Numbered from the stretch's first letter, positions 18,035 through 29,352 are shown. The stretch: DNA of 64,000 bases from Acidovorax sp. NCPPB 4044 (GCF_028069655.1 NZ_JAMCOS010000001.1:2076001-2140000), one strand, 5' to 3'. Notes: generated by a model not told the origin, from the letters alone. Program-made: numbers and translations.

Positions 18035-18625
18035 ATGGCTCTGTCCTCTGGCCAAATTTCCCCATATCTCCCTGCGTCCACTCCACGCAGCGCGGACGTC
18101 GTCCTGTACCTCGATCTCGATGGCGTTGTTCACCATGAAAAAGTGCTCTGGCATCCACGCAAGGGCATCTACATGAGCCCGTATGAGGCTGCAGGACATT
18201 CGCTGTTCGAATGGGTTCCATTCCTGGAGTCGGTGCTCCAACCCCACCCGGCAGTCGCCCTGGTACTGAGTAGCACCTGGTGCATCCGCCCAGGGTACAG
18301 CGCAACCCTTAAGCGCCTTCCGGCGTCCTTGCGTGCTCGGTTTATTGGCGGGACCTACCACAGACGTGTGCATGGCGTGGACCCATGGAACCTGTCCATG
18401 TTCCGCACCACACCCCGGGGCGTGCAAGTTCAAGAAGACGCTCAGCGCAGAAAACCCCATCAGTGGATAGCACTCGATGATGATCTGGAAGATTGGCCTG
18501 ACTCCTGTCGGCAAAACCTGATCGCATGCGAGGGAACTACGGGCTTGTCAAACCCCGAGGTACAACACGAACTGAGGGAGAAACTGCGCAGCTGTCATGT
18601 CGCCTTGTCGGCCAGAACCCCATAG
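18035..18625 (+). CDS. HAD-fold domain protein (SAK-like), second copy
   Basis: 196-residue HAD-family protein. Motif I YLDLDGVVHHE lies near residue 25, motif II VLSSTWC near residue 80, and motif III/IV WIALDDDLEDWP near residue 145. The layout matches the gene at 15405-15857, but sequence identity by eye is limited to the motifs. ATG 18035 is preferred over a TTG at 17996. It lies between an orphan antitoxin and transposon-end-like repeats. The biochemical role is unknown. Confidence 0.75.
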   Translation: MALSSGQISPYLPASTPRSADVVLYLDLDGVVHHEKVLWHPRKGIYMSPYEAAGHSLFEWVPFLESVLQPHPAVALVLSSTWCIRPGYSATLKRLPASLRARFIGGTYHRRVHGVDPWNLSMFRTTPRGVQVQEDAQRRKPHQWIALDDDLEDWPDSCRQNLIACEGTTGLSNPEVQHELREKLRSCHVALSARTP

Positions 18626-18729
18626 CAGCTCGCGGGGCACGGTGGACTTAAAAACGGTCTAACTATCGAACCTTCATTCGAGAAATCCCCTGCCGCAAGT
18701 GTCTTGGATGCAAGGTTGGACGCATCCTG

Positions 18730-18768
18730 AATGTACATTTGGACGAGCCCTCAATGTACATTTGGACG
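18730..18768. repeat. Two direct copies of a 16-bp sequence, possible IS21-type end
   Basis: AATGTACATTTGGACG occurs at 18730-18745 and 18753-18768, 23 bp apart. Each contains the palindrome AATGTACATT. Closely spaced multiple terminal repeats are typical of IS21-family ends. No IstA/IstB gene is present, so this would be a solo end. The assignment is inference. Confidence 0.4.
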
Positions 18769-18790
18769 GTAAACGCACCGTTGCTTTCCC

Positions 18791-19243
18791 ATGCATAGTC
18801 CGACCATCCCGTTTCGCCTAGTCTCCACTCAGCGCGAAGAGCAATTGGCTCAATTCAACGCCAGGAAAGAAATTGCTTGGTTTGGGTTTAGGGGGGCGTT
18901 CAAAGAGCCAGGCTTGGCGATCATCAATTTCACCAAAATCGAATCTGGCCTTCAGGGAGGTGGAGGAACCTCCGCAATCAATGGCGGTGTTATCGCCGCA
19001 GGTTTTGATGCAGCCTTCGTGCTTGCCGGTTTGGGTCACTACGATTCCAAGGTCGTCGTCACTCTGGAGTTGTCGGTCAAATTTTTGTCCCTTGCACTTG
19101 TCAACGAGTCGCTTGCATTCCAAGCGCATGTGGTTCGATCTGCTAAAAACTTCTCGTTCGCCGAGGGCTTTCTCTCTCAGGCAGGTACAGGGCCAGCCCA
19201 ACATTTGGCAATTGCCACCGCTATGGTGGCGCCTGCGCGCTAG
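18791..19243 (+). CDS. PaaI-like hotdog-fold thioesterase
   Basis: 150-residue hotdog-fold protein. GGTSAINGGVIAAGFDAAFVLAGLGH holds the helix that carries the catalytic acidic residue in PaaI-type acyl-CoA thioesterases. KVVVTLELSVKFLSLA and the final SFAEGFLSQAG form the core strands. The substrate cannot be deduced. It follows the IS-end-like repeats directly and may have arrived with them. Confidence 0.75.
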   Translation: MHSPTIPFRLVSTQREEQLAQFNARKEIAWFGFRGAFKEPGLAIINFTKIESGLQGGGGTSAINGGVIAAGFDAAFVLAGLGHYDSKVVVTLELSVKFLSLALVNESLAFQAHVVRSAKNFSFAEGFLSQAGTGPAQHLAIATAMVAPAR

Positions 19244-19476
19244 GCACGCGGCGGGAATGCGCAAGGCGCCAAAGGTGTCCTTCCCCTCGGCTGAGATGGA
19301 GATTTTCGACGGTCGTTCACCCAAGGCGCGAGCGTTCTAACTCGTAGAGACACCACCAGCAATGGGCTCGTTTGCTGCTTTCCGAGCTTATATGCCGATT
19401 GAATTCCGTGAGGCCTTGACCTTCCCACCGTGGCAAGGTTCATAGTCAAAACGTGAATCAACCAAAGGAGGCTCAC

Positions 19477-19800
19477 ATGGTCCATTTCAATGTTCTTGAT
19501 ATGACGTGCGGCGGTTGTGCTCAGCGTATTCGTCGAGCAATAGCTCAGGCCCAACTGCCAGCAGGCGTCGAAGTAGAAATCGATGTGGCCGCGCGGCAGG
19601 TCCGCGTTCCTGGGCAAGCCGAAGACGACACTGTAGAGCTTGTTCGCTCTGCAATTGAGCGTGCCGGATACAAAGCAGACGCCGTGGTGGCGACTTCATC
19701 GCGCCGAACAACCGGTGGCTGCTGCTGTTCGTCTCGGTCCACAACCTCTGTTGATGTGAATCAAGGTGCTGCGAACCGTACGTCGTCATGCTGCAGTTGA
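19477..19800 (+). CDS. Heavy-metal-associated (HMA) domain protein with Cys-rich tail
   Basis: 107 residues. The N-terminal HMA domain binds soft metals through MTCGGC (residues 9-14). The last 30 residues carry GGCCCSS and end SSCCS, which is unusual for a CopZ-type chaperone. ATG 19477 is chosen because a strong AAAGGAGG lies just upstream. No signal peptide is present, so it is cytosolic. The next gene encodes a Met-rich lipoprotein 18 bp downstream, which suggests a copper or mercury handling pair. Confidence 0.8.
   Translation: MVHFNVLDMTCGGCAQRIRRAIAQAQLPAGVEVEIDVAARQVRVPGQAEDDTVELVRSAIERAGYKADAVVATSSRRTTGGCCCSSRSTTSVDVNQGAANRTSSCCS
19751..19764. promoter_or_regulatory. Perfect FNR/ANR-type box
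   Basis: TTGATGTGAATCAA is an exact TTGAT-N4-ATCAA dyad. It lies inside the 3' end of the HMA gene, 54 bp before the lipoprotein start, a distance compatible with class II activation. Related but imperfect versions occur at 31242-31255 and 34015-34028. Confidence 0.4.
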
Positions 19801-19818
19801 ACCAACAAGGAGACCATC

Positions 19819-20325
19819 ATGCGTCTGAATATCGTCGCTGGGCTGTTGACAACCCTTTTCGTGGCGGGCTGTGCCGTCGCGCAATCTCCAAAACCTGCGG
19901 ACGAACACGCAGGCCACCACCCCGGTGATGCGCAGAGCGGTGGCGTAACCACCCAGTCTGCCCCGGCAGCTACCACCCCGCCGACACCGGACGCCTTTGA
20001 TCGTCAGATGACGGCGATGCAGGAAATGCACAAAAAAATGCAGGCGGCCAAGACTCCCGCCGAACGTTCTGCGCTGATGGATGAACACATGAAGCTCATG
20101 CAGTCCGGTATGACCATGATGGGTGCAGGTAATTCTGGTGGCATGGGTATGGGGATGATGCAGCAAGGGGCGCAGGCCAAACCTGCCGCACCTGCAGCAT
20201 CTGGAAACTCGGGCATGGGAGGCGGCATGATGGGCATGCACGCTCAAATGGAGCGCCGCATGGCCATGATGGAACAAATGATGCAAATGATGGTGGACCG
20301 CCAGGCGGCCATGCCATCCAGGTAG
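19819..20325 (+). CDS. Met-rich periplasmic lipoprotein
   Basis: 168-residue protein with a lipoprotein signal peptide (LFVAGCAVAQS; acylated Cys at residue 18). The mature part has a His-rich start (HAGHHPGD) and two Met-rich stretches (MTMMGAG...MGMGMM and MMEQMMQMM). Met-rich periplasmic proteins typically bind Cu(I). It has a good ribosome binding site (AAGGAG). It probably acts at the inner or outer membrane surface as a metal buffer; this is inferred from composition. Confidence 0.75.
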   Translation: MRLNIVAGLLTTLFVAGCAVAQSPKPADEHAGHHPGDAQSGGVTTQSAPAATTPPTPDAFDRQMTAMQEMHKKMQAAKTPAERSALMDEHMKLMQSGMTMMGAGNSGGMGMGMMQQGAQAKPAAPAASGNSGMGGGMMGMHAQMERRMAMMEQMMQMMVDRQAAMPSR

Positions 20326-20563
20326 CCTCCCCCGCGAGCGTCCTGAGGGGCGCTCGCCACAAAATCTCATTGAGATTCTGTAAACCACCTTCCTGAATCG
20401 ACCAGCGCAAGGCGCGTTCCCCCTGAGCCCGTTACTGCCGCCCGCAAGCACTACGCATTTCAGAAGTGGGAATGTGTTCGGTTCCTTTGCATCCATGCTT
20501 GATCGATAGCTCAATTGGGTGCCATTGATGGCGGCGACGGTGCTCTTATCGGATCTTCAGTTT
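20326..20563. other. Gene-free junction before the mercury module
   Basis: No gene or clear signal is recognised. It spans the left boundary of the mercury-resistance segment. No copy of either terminal repeat found at the other end of that segment is visible, so this end has been deleted or rearranged. Confidence 0.5.
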
Positions 20564-20974
20564 TCAGCGATAGCGACAGGGGGGGCGCCGCTGACCTGGT
20601 ACCCACCCGTCGAAGTCAGACCCCACCTGGCTCGCCGAAACATTGACGGCCAGCCGGAACGGTTGCCATGCCAGCGCCTGCCAGTCGCGCATCTGACGGC
20701 AGGCTGCGCCCAGCACCCAAGCACCGATTTCATGCATCAGGCCAGACGATTCGGTCACGGGCAGGAACTGGCCCGGCGGCAACAGTCCGAGCATCGGGTG
20801 ACGCCAGCGCAACAGGGCTTCCGCGCCGACAATCTGGTCACTACGCAAATCGACAATCGGCTGGTAGTGCAGATCAAGCTGACCGCCCGCAACCGCAACC
20901 GCAACCGCAACCGCCAGCGCCAGCGCCAGCGCCAGTTGCGCCACCGTCCATTCAATGGGTTGGGAAGCGCTCAT
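20564..20974 (-). pseudogene. Truncated EAL-domain protein (mer-associated urf2)
   Basis: 136 codons holding the first half of an EAL domain: LDLHYQPIVDLRSDQIVGAEALLRWRHP, then LAVNVSASQVG, after which the family sequence is lost and the frame stops. The catalytic EAL-type motif is seen as GAEAL. Its start overlaps the merE stop (ATGA at 20974-20971), as urf2 does in Tn21/Tn501-like mer operons. The N-terminus has an expanded hexanucleotide tract coding (Leu-Ala) then (Val-Ala) dipeptides. It is inactive as a phosphodiesterase. Confidence 0.75.
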
Positions 20975-21207
20975 GATCGCCCCCTGAAGGCCCGCAGCAG
21001 CCGCGTCACAGACAGGACAAACAAACCGGTCAGCGTGAGGGCTGCAATACCCCAATACTCCCCGATGAACGCGCCGGCCGTTGTTCCCGCGAGCACAATG
21101 GCGAGAATCGGCAAATGGCAGGGACAGGTGAGCACGGCCAGCGTGCCCCACAGGTAGCCGGTGAACGGCTTGTGTGTCTCGGTCGGCAAGCGCTCGGGGC
21201 TGTTCAT
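20971..21207 (-). CDS. merE: Mercury resistance membrane protein MerE
   Basis: 78-residue membrane protein, full family length. It has two hydrophobic helices, the first carrying the vicinal-type pair in [10 protein letters not shown] that binds Hg(II), and a second ([15 protein letters not shown]). It is a broad mercury and methylmercury transporter. The start overlaps merD by four bases, and the stop overlaps the EAL gene. Confidence 0.92.
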   Translation of the reverse strand: MNSPERLPTETHKPFTGYLWGTLAVLTCPCHLPILAIVLAGTTAGAFIGEYWGIAALTLTGLFVLSVTRLLRAFRGRS

Positions 21208-21558
21208 GGCAGACTCTCCGCGTGCTGGGCCGGCTCGGTCGGCAGGGTGGCCAACTGCACTTCCAGATCGGCCAGCGCTTCGCGCCGACGTTCGACGAAC
21301 TGGCGCAGCACGGCAAGCTGCGTGGCCGCTTCGTTGGCGTCCGCAGCATCCAGCGCCCGATACAGCCGCGTCAGTGCGTCCAGGCTAATGCCCGCCTCGA
21401 AGGCGGCCCGCACGAAGCACAGGCGTTGCAAGGCGGCGTCATCGAACGCCTGGGGTGCACGCCACCGGCCGCAGCAGTCCGCGCAGCAGGTAGTCGCGCA
21501 CGATATGCACGCTCACCCCGGCATCAAGGGCCAGCCGGGACACTGTGTAGGCGTTCAT
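21204..21558 (-). pseudogene. merD: Disrupted merD (MerR-like secondary regulator)
   Basis: The ATG at 21558 follows AGGAGG and begins the normal MerD HTH ([20 protein letters not shown]). After RPVACTP the frame hits TGA. The expected continuation ([19 protein letters not shown] to AQHAESLP) is in another frame from about 21450. Comparison with the usual sequence suggests a net loss of about 11 bp. MerD normally competes with MerR at the operator to switch the operon off, so this copy should be inactive. Confidence 0.85.
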
Positions 21559-21577
21559 TGAACACCTCCTTTTTCCC

Positions 21578-23275
<1,698 letters not shown>

Positions 23276-23334
23276 TTATCGTTTGTGGCGCCAGGCAATG
23301 ACGTCAAATGTGCTGCGGTGCCGTTTTCAGTGAC

Positions 23335-23610
23335 TCACTGCTTGACGCTGGACGGATAGCCCGCGTCCCCGGTGGCCTTGGTCAGCTTCTGCACGCTGGT
23401 CTTGGCATCATCGAAGGTGACGACGGCTTCGCGCGTCTCGAAGGTCACATCAACTTTGCTGACGCCTTCGACCTTGGAAATCGCCTTCTTGACGGTGATC
23501 GGGCAAGCGGAGCAAGTCATGCCCGGTACGGACAGCGTGACGGTCTGGGTGGCGGCCCACACGGGGGCAACAACGGCAACGAGGGCGAGGGAGGCAAACA
23601 GTTTTTTCAT
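23335..23610 (-). CDS. merP: Periplasmic mercury-binding protein MerP
   Basis: 91-residue protein with a Sec signal peptide (KKLFASLALVAVVAPVWA) and an HMA domain with GMTCSACPITV, the Cys pair that collects Hg(II) and passes it to MerT. It is the usual length and complete. It lies 15 bp after merT. Confidence 0.97.
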   Translation of the reverse strand: MKKLFASLALVAVVAPVWAATQTVTLSVPGMTCSACPITVKKAISKVEGVSKVDVTFETREAVVTFDDAKTSVQKLTKATGDAGYPSSVKQ

Positions 23611-23625
23611 AGTGAACTCCTGTGA

Positions 23626-23976
23626 TTAATAGAAAAATGGCATGACGTAGGGAAATCCGAGCGCGACCAGAACCAGCGCGGCCACGACCCAGAAAATGAG
23701 CTTGTAAGTAGCGCGCACTTGGGGAATCGCGCAGACCTCACCCAGTTTGCAGGCTTGCGCCGGGCGGTAGATGCGCCGCCAGGCGAAGAAAAGCGCCACC
23801 AGCGCCACGCCGATAAAGATGGGGCGATAGGGTTCCAACACCGTCAAGTTGCCGATCCAAGCGCCGCTGAACCCCAAGGCGATCAGAACCAGCGGCCCGA
23901 GGCAGCAAGCCGAGGCGAGGATGGCGGCCAGCCCTCCAGTGAAGAGGGCGCCGCGCCCGTTTTGAGGTTCAGGCAT
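23626..23976 (-). CDS. merT: Mercuric ion transporter MerT
   Basis: 116-residue inner-membrane protein with three helices. The first carries the vicinal cysteines in [11 protein letters not shown]; the second cysteine pair is in the loop ([10 protein letters not shown]). ATG 23976 is chosen because AAAGGA precedes it and it gives the standard MPEPQNGRG start. It is the first gene of the mer operon, preceded by the MerR-controlled promoter. Confidence 0.97.
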   Translation of the reverse strand: MPEPQNGRGALFTGGLAAILASACCLGPLVLIALGFSGAWIGNLTVLEPYRPIFIGVALVALFFAWRRIYRPAQACKLGEVCAIPQVRATYKLIFWVVAALVLVALGFPYVMPFFY

Positions 23977-24011
23977 ACGCTTGTCCTTTCGAATCTGAAT
24001 TGGATAGCTTA

Positions 24012-24042
24012 AGCTTACTTCCGTACCAATGTACGGAGTCAA
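24012..24042 (-). promoter_or_regulatory. mer operator/promoter controlled by MerR
   Basis: On the minus strand, a TTGACT -35 (24042-24037) and a TAAGCT -10 (24017-24012) are separated by 19 bp. The spacer contains the MerR dyad (CCGTAC...GTACGG, within 24017-24039). The 19-bp spacing is the hallmark of promoters that MerR untwists. Only small differences from the Tn501 operator are visible. Confidence 0.92.
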
Positions 24043-24047
24043 GCAAT

Positions 24048-24482
24048 ATGGAGAACAATTTGAAGGATCTGACCATCGGCCTTTTCGCCAAGGCGGCCGG
24101 GGTCAACGTGGAGACCATCCGCTTCTATCAGCGCAAGGGCTTGTTGCTGGAGCCGGACAAGCCCTATGGCAGCATCCGCCGCTATGGCGAGGCGGATGTA
24201 ACGCGGGTGCGCTTCGTGAAATCAGCCCAGCGGCTGGGCTTCAGCTTGGACGAGGTCGCCGAGCTGCTACGGCTGGATGACGGCACCCACTGCGAGGAAG
24301 CCAGCAGCCTGGCCGAGCACAAACTTCAGGATGTGCGCGAGAAGATGGCCGACTTGGCTCGCATGGAAAGCGTGCTGTCTGAACTGGTGTGCGCCTGTCA
24401 TGCGCGGCAAGGGAACGTTTCATGTCCGCTGATTGCTGCGCTGCAAGGGGAGAAAGAACCGCGCAGTGCCAACGCGGTGTAG
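24048..24482 (+). CDS. merR: Mercury-responsive regulator MerR
   Basis: 144-residue regulator divergent from merT. It has the N-terminal winged HTH ([25 protein letters not shown]). The three Hg-binding cysteines are in HCEEAS, VCACHA and NVSCPLI. It is complete and identical in length to Tn21/Tn501 MerR. ATG 24048 lies directly after the operator, so MerR also represses itself. Confidence 0.97.
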   Translation: MENNLKDLTIGLFAKAAGVNVETIRFYQRKGLLLEPDKPYGSIRRYGEADVTRVRFVKSAQRLGFSLDEVAELLRLDDGTHCEEASSLAEHKLQDVREKMADLARMESVLSELVCACHARQGNVSCPLIAALQGEKEPRSANAV

Positions 24483-24497
24483 CCGAGGGAGCTACGC

Positions 24498-24527
24498 CTT
24501 AGCGTGCTTTATTTTCCGTTTTCTGAG
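24498..24527. repeat. Inner 30 bp of a Tn21/Tn501-type terminal inverted repeat
   Basis: CTTAGCGTGC followed by TTTATTTTCC and GTTTTCTGAG matches the inner 30 bases of the 38-bp Tn21-family repeat next to merR. The last eight bases (ACGACCCC expected) are replaced by GTGCTTCA, so the outer tip is gone. Confidence 0.85.
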
Positions 24528-24573
24528 GTGCTTCAACGTCAGAAAAGACCGTGCGGCCGACTTTTGATATTTC

Positions 24574-24598
24574 GTGCTGTTGTCTTTTGAAAATGACA
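24574..24598. repeat. Tn5053/Tn402-type 25-bp terminal inverted repeat
   Basis: On the minus strand it reads TGTCATTTTCAAAAGAC then AACAGCAC, a 22/25 match to the TGTCATTTTC-type 25-bp repeat of Tn5053. The TGTCA tip faces away from mer, as expected for the outer boundary. Confidence 0.7.
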
Positions 24599-24658
24599 GC
24601 CACGCAGCCTCTCGATCAGCAAACTCGACGCCCCTAAGGGGGCCGCCCTAAGCCTGCC

Positions 24659-27600
24659 TCACGAAGCCTCAGTGTCAGGCTGATCGCGTTTTCTCGGCTT
24701 TCTCATCAGCACATAGGCCGCAGGAATCACAAACAAGGACAGCAGCGGCGCTGTCACCATACCGCCCAGCATGGGGGCCGCGATGCGGCTCATGACCTCC
24801 GAGCCTGTCCCGCTGCTCCACACGATGGGCACCAGGCCCGCTAGGATGACAGCCACGGTCATGGCCTTGGGGCGCACGCGCAGCACAGCACCTTCCCGGA
24901 TCGCATCCAGCAGCTCTTCCAGCGTGGGCTGCCTGCCGTCTGGACATCTCTCTGCGAGTGCCTGCTTGAGGTAGATGAGCATGACCACCCCGAACTCTGC
25001 CGCGACCCCCGCCAGAGCGATGAAGCCCACACCGGTGGCGATGGACAGGTTGTAGTTCATCAGGTACAGGAACCAGATGCCCCCAGTGAGCGCAAATGGC
25101 AGTGTCGCCATGATCAGTCCCGCCTCGCCCATGCGCGAGAAGGTCAAGTACAACAGCACGAAGATGATCAGCAAGGTGGCAGGCACCACTACTTTCAGGC
25201 GGGCATTGGCCCGCTCCAGGTACTCGAACTGGCCTGAGTACGTGATGCTGACCCCGGGCTCCAGCTTGATCTGGCGGCTCACCGCATCGCGCAGGTCATT
25301 GGCCACCGATGCCAGATCGCGCCCCCGCACATCGACATACACCCAGCCTGATGGGCGGGCGTTCTCGCTCTTGAGCATGGGTGGCCCATCGGTGATGGCG
25401 ATGCTGGCCACCGTGCCCAGCGTGATCTGCTGCCCCATGGGGGTGAAGATGGGCAATTGGGCCAAGCGTTCGGGCGAGTCTCTCCACTCACGCGGATAGC
25501 GCAGGTTGATGGGGAAGCGGGCCAAGCCTTCGACTGTTTCAGAGACGTTTTCACCACCGATGGCCCCGGAAACGACAGCCTGGATTTCGCTCACGTTCAG
25601 CCCATAGCGCCCTGCGGCCGTGCGGTCGATGCGGACATCGACGTAGCGCCCCCCCGTCAGGCGCTCTGCCAACGACGAAGTCACTCCCGGAATGCCCTTG
25701 GCGACCTGCTCGACTTGGGCAGCGATCCCGTCGATCACCTTCAGGTCGTTGCCGGTCACCTTGACCCCGATGGGACTCTTGATGCCCGTCGCGAGCATGT
25801 CGATCCGGTTGCGAATCGGCGGAATCCAGATGTTGGACAGGCCGGGGATCTTGACGGCCTTGTCCAACTCCTCGATCAGACCCTCGGGCGTCATTCCTGG
25901 ACGCCATTGGTCTCTGGGCTTGAGCTTTACCGTGGTCTCGAACATTTCCAGAGGCGCTGGATCGGTGGCGGTCTCCGCTCTGCCAGCCTTGCCGAAGACG
26001 CGCTCAACCTCGGGAACCGTCTTGATCATGCGGTTGCTCAGTTGCAGCAGTTCGGTTGCCCGCTGTGCCGAAAGACCCGGGAGCGCCGAAGGCATATACA
26101 GCAGGTCGCCTTCGTCCAGTCTGGGCAGGAATTCGCCGCCTAGCCGGGAGAGCGGCCACATCGTGGTCGCCAGCGCCAGCACGGCGATGACCAGGGTGGA
26201 TTTGGGACGGTGCAGCACCCATTCCAGGCAAGGTCGGTACACGGCGATCAGCGCACGCGTGATGGGGTTTTTCTGCTCGTCAGGGATACGCCCCCGGATC
26301 CAGTAGCCCATGAGGACCGGAATCAGCGTGACCGAGAGGGCCGCAGCTGCGGCCATCGCGTAGGTCTTCGTGAACGCCAGCGGTCCAAACAAGCGGCCTT
26401 CCTGTGCTTCCAGCGTAAAAACGGGCACAAAGGACAACGTGATGATGAGCAGCGAGAAGAAAAGCGCGGGCCCAACTTCCTCGGCTGCTTCGGTGATCAC
26501 TTTCCAGCGCTCTTCACCGACCAACTGCTGGTCGGGATGCTTGTGCTGCCAGGCCTCCAGCTTCTTGTGGGCGTTCTCGATCATCACCACCGCTGCATCC
26601 ACCATGGCGCCCACAGCAATAGCAATCCCGCCCAAGGACATGATGTTGGCGTTGATGCCCTGGTAACGCATCACCAGAAACGCCGCCATGATCCCCAGCG
26701 GAAGAGAAATGATGGCAACCAGCGCGGATCGCAGATGCCAGAGGAACAAGACACAGACCACCGCCACCACGATGAACTCCTCTACGAGTTTGGTGGTGAG
26801 GTTCTGGATCGCCCGCTCGATGAGCGCGCTGCGGTCGTAGGTGGTGACGATCTCCACGCCCGGGGGCAGACTGCTTTGCAGCTCACTGAGCTTGGCCTTG
26901 ACGGCTTTGATGGTTTCCTGGGCATTCTTGCCCGATCGCAGCACGACCACGCCACCAGCCACTTCGCCTTCACCGTCGAGTTCAGCGATGCCACGCCGCA
27001 TTTCCGGCCCGATCTGAACGGTGGCGACATCCCCCAGGCGCACGGGCACCCCTGCGCGCGACACCAGCGGGATGGCGCGGAAGTCGTCCAGCGTCTTGAG
27101 GTAGCCGCTGGCGCGCACCATGTACTCGGCGCCGGACAGTTCCAGCACCGATCCACCCGTTTCCTGGTTGGCATTCATGATGGCCTCGCGCACCTGTCCC
27201 TGAGTGAGGCCTTGGGACGCAAGCTTGATGGGGTCGAGCACAACTTGGTACTGCTTGACCATGCCACCGACCGATGCCACTTCTGCGACGTTGGGCAGGC
27301 TCTTGAGTTCGAACTTCAGGAACCAGTCCTGCAAGGCGCGAAGCTGGGCCAGGTCGTTTTTGCCAGTGCGATCTACCAGGGCGTACTGGAAGATCCAGCC
27401 GACCCCGGTGGCATCTGGGCCCAACGACGACTTGGCCGTAGCGGGTAGTCGTCCCTGCACCTGATTCATGTACTCCAGCACCCGGGAACGCGCCCAGTAC
27501 AGGTCCGTGCCGTCCTCGAACAGGATGTAGACGAACGAGTCGCCAAAGAACGAGAAGCCCCGCACCGTCTTCGCGCCCGGCACCGACAGCATGGTGGTCG

Positions 27601-27808
27601 CCAGCGGGTAGGTCACCTGGTTCTCGACGATCTGCGGCGCCTGGCCCGGGTAACTGGTGCGGATGATGACCTGCACGTCCGAGAGATCGGGCAGCGCATC
27701 CACGGGGGTGCTGCGCACGCCCCACACGCCCCAGGCTGTGAGCATCACGGTGGCCAGCAGAACCAGGAACCGGTTCGCCACCGACCAGCGTATCAATCGG
27801 GCGATCAT
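24659..27808 (-). CDS. cusA: Cu(I)/Ag(I) RND efflux pump, inner-membrane subunit CusA
   Basis: 1049-residue HME-RND transporter with 12 membrane helices and two large periplasmic loops. The proton-relay helix reads [23 protein letters not shown], with Asp and Glu as in CusA. Met residues of the monovalent-metal site are seen in [12 protein letters not shown] and [14 protein letters not shown]. This separates it from the divalent CzcA at 57574. The start overlaps the cusB stop by four bases. It pumps Cu(I)/Ag(I) from periplasm and membrane through CusB and CusC to the outside. Confidence 0.95.
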   Translation of the reverse strand: MIARLIRWSVANRFLVLLATVMLTAWGVWGVRSTPVDALPDLSDVQVIIRTSYPGQAPQIVENQVTYPLATTMLSVPGAKTVRGFSFFGDSFVYILFEDGTDLYWARSRVLEYMNQVQGRLPATAKSSLGPDATGVGWIFQYALVDRTGKNDLAQLRALQDWFLKFELKSLPNVAEVASVGGMVKQYQVVLDPIKLASQGLTQGQVREAIMNANQETGGSVLELSGAEYMVRASGYLKTLDDFRAIPLVSRAGVPVRLGDVATVQIGPEMRRGIAELDGEGEVAGGVVVLRSGKNAQETIKAVKAKLSELQSSLPPGVEIVTTYDRSALIERAIQNLTTKLVEEFIVVAVVCVLFLWHLRSALVAIISLPLGIMAAFLVMRYQGINANIMSLGGIAIAVGAMVDAAVVMIENAHKKLEAWQHKHPDQQLVGEERWKVITEAAEEVGPALFFSLLIITLSFVPVFTLEAQEGRLFGPLAFTKTYAMAAAAALSVTLIPVLMGYWIRGRIPDEQKNPITRALIAVYRPCLEWVLHRPKSTLVIAVLALATTMWPLSRLGGEFLPRLDEGDLLYMPSALPGLSAQRATELLQLSNRMIKTVPEVERVFGKAGRAETATDPAPLEMFETTVKLKPRDQWRPGMTPEGLIEELDKAVKIPGLSNIWIPPIRNRIDMLATGIKSPIGVKVTGNDLKVIDGIAAQVEQVAKGIPGVTSSLAERLTGGRYVDVRIDRTAAGRYGLNVSEIQAVVSGAIGGENVSETVEGLARFPINLRYPREWRDSPERLAQLPIFTPMGQQITLGTVASIAITDGPPMLKSENARPSGWVYVDVRGRDLASVANDLRDAVSRQIKLEPGVSITYSGQFEYLERANARLKVVVPATLLIIFVLLYLTFSRMGEAGLIMATLPFALTGGIWFLYLMNYNLSIATGVGFIALAGVAAEFGVVMLIYLKQALAERCPDGRQPTLEELLDAIREGAVLRVRPKAMTVAVILAGLVPIVWSSGTGSEVMSRIAAPMLGGMVTAPLLSLFVIPAAYVLMRKPRKRDQPDTEAS

Positions 27809-29340
27809 GGCTTGACTCCTTCCACGGCGGTGATCACGAAGTCCTTGCCTTGTTGCTGGAAGGTGAAACGTACCTGCTGTTCAGGCTTGAGGTTCTTTGC
27901 CAGCGCGGGGTTGGCCAATTTGAAGGGCATGGTCATTCCGGGCCATTTCAGCTCGGGGACAGCCTCATGTGTGAGCGTCAGTTCGGTCTGTGTCACCTCG
28001 TCAACCACCCCCCGCACCGTGAAGCTCTTCGGCACTGGCGCAGCGGAAGCCCCAGGCACGACAGGGGCCGAAGCACCAGTCTTGGCAGCGGCTTCGGCGC
28101 CACCGGCTCCAGACAGGGTCGGCAGTACCCCCCGCAGGCTGGCTTCCGAGTCGATCAGGAATTGCGCGGAGGCCACCACCTGCTGCCCTGCGGTCAACCC
28201 GCCTTGCACGACGAGGCGATCCTCAATCTCTGGGCCAAGTTGCACCTGCACGGGTTGGTACCTGCCAGGACCTTCCACCACATAAACCACCGCCCGCTTG
28301 CCAGTACGGATCACGGCTTCGCTGGGAACCAGCAACGCGGGCTGCGTGCGTCCCGCCAGGGCAATCTGCCCGGACATACCGGCTTTCAGTCGCTGGGCGG
28401 TGTTGGGCAGCTCCAGGCGTACACGCACTGTGCGAGTGTCTCGGTTGGCCTCGGGCAAGATGCTGACGACCCGGGCTTTGAGGGTCTCTCCGGGAAATGC
28501 TGCCAGGCGCACCTGGGCATCCTGCCCCAGTTGTAGAGGGCCGCTCTGTGCCTCTGGAACCGCTGCTTCGATCCAGACGGTGGACAGGCCATTCACCCGC
28601 ACCAGACTGGCACCTACAGATACTGTCATGCCCTGGCGCACCATCAGTTCGGCCACCATTCCTGCCTGTGGGAAGGTCACGGTGTATCGGCCCTGGGGTT
28701 CTCCACTGCGTTCCACCTGGGCCACGAGCGATGCTGGCATTCCCAGCAACAACAGCCGCTGGCGCGCTGCTGCCGTCAGCGATTCGTCCTTAAGCGCCCG
28801 GACAGCGAGGAACTCGCGCTGCGCAGACACCCAATCGGGCAGCAGCAGATCGGCCAATGGCGCGCCTGCGGCCACCACGTCGCCCGGAGCGCGCGCATAG
28901 ACCCGCTCCACGAACCCCGACGAACGGGCCTGGACGATGCTCACATCCCGGTCGTTGAGCTGAACGGTGCCCAAAACGTCCACGTCTGTGCCAATCTCAC
29001 GCTGCTCCACCAAGGCTGTGCGCAGGCCCAGGGCTTGCACGGCCTGAGAGGACACGTTCAAACCCGTGCCCGGTTGCGTATCCTCATCCGCGTACTTGGG
29101 GACCAGAGCCATATCCATATAGGGAGATTTGCCTGGCTTGTCGAACTTTTGCGTCGGCACCATGGGGTCGTACCAGTACAGCACTTTGCGGTCGGCCTTT
29201 GCTGTTTCGGCAGCAGCCGGTCCAGCTCCCGGTGCATGGCCATCCTTTGTTGCCCACTGAGAAATGCCCCACCCAAGGGCGATGCCTGCTGCCAGCAGGG
29301 CCAAGGCAACTGCGGTTTTCTTGAAAGCGTTATTGGTCAT
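27805..29340 (-). CDS. cusB: Efflux periplasmic adaptor CusB with fused CusF-like domain
   Basis: 511-residue adaptor. It has an N-terminal membrane anchor/signal ([15 protein letters not shown]), then a heavy-metal-binding domain ([24 protein letters not shown], residues about 54-77), then hairpin and lipoyl-like adaptor domains. At residues about 435-511 lies a CusF-like OB-fold domain with [10 protein letters not shown], the Trp/Met Cu(I) site. The fusion replaces a separate CusF for this pump. ATG 29340 follows GGAGAAC. It is the middle gene of cusCBA. Confidence 0.95.
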   Translation of the reverse strand: MTNNAFKKTAVALALLAAGIALGWGISQWATKDGHAPGAGPAAAETAKADRKVLYWYDPMVPTQKFDKPGKSPYMDMALVPKYADEDTQPGTGLNVSSQAVQALGLRTALVEQREIGTDVDVLGTVQLNDRDVSIVQARSSGFVERVYARAPGDVVAAGAPLADLLLPDWVSAQREFLAVRALKDESLTAAARQRLLLLGMPASLVAQVERSGEPQGRYTVTFPQAGMVAELMVRQGMTVSVGASLVRVNGLSTVWIEAAVPEAQSGPLQLGQDAQVRLAAFPGETLKARVVSILPEANRDTRTVRVRLELPNTAQRLKAGMSGQIALAGRTQPALLVPSEAVIRTGKRAVVYVVEGPGRYQPVQVQLGPEIEDRLVVQGGLTAGQQVVASAQFLIDSEASLRGVLPTLSGAGGAEAAAKTGASAPVVPGASAAPVPKSFTVRGVVDEVTQTELTLTHEAVPELKWPGMTMPFKLANPALAKNLKPEQQVRFTFQQQGKDFVITAVEGVKP

Positions 29341-29352
29341 GTTGTTCTCCGA

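Noticed and set aside
26210..27448. 412-codon plus-strand frame opposite cusA
   Set aside because: It is a shadow of CusA, whose transmembrane and proton-relay motifs are unambiguous.
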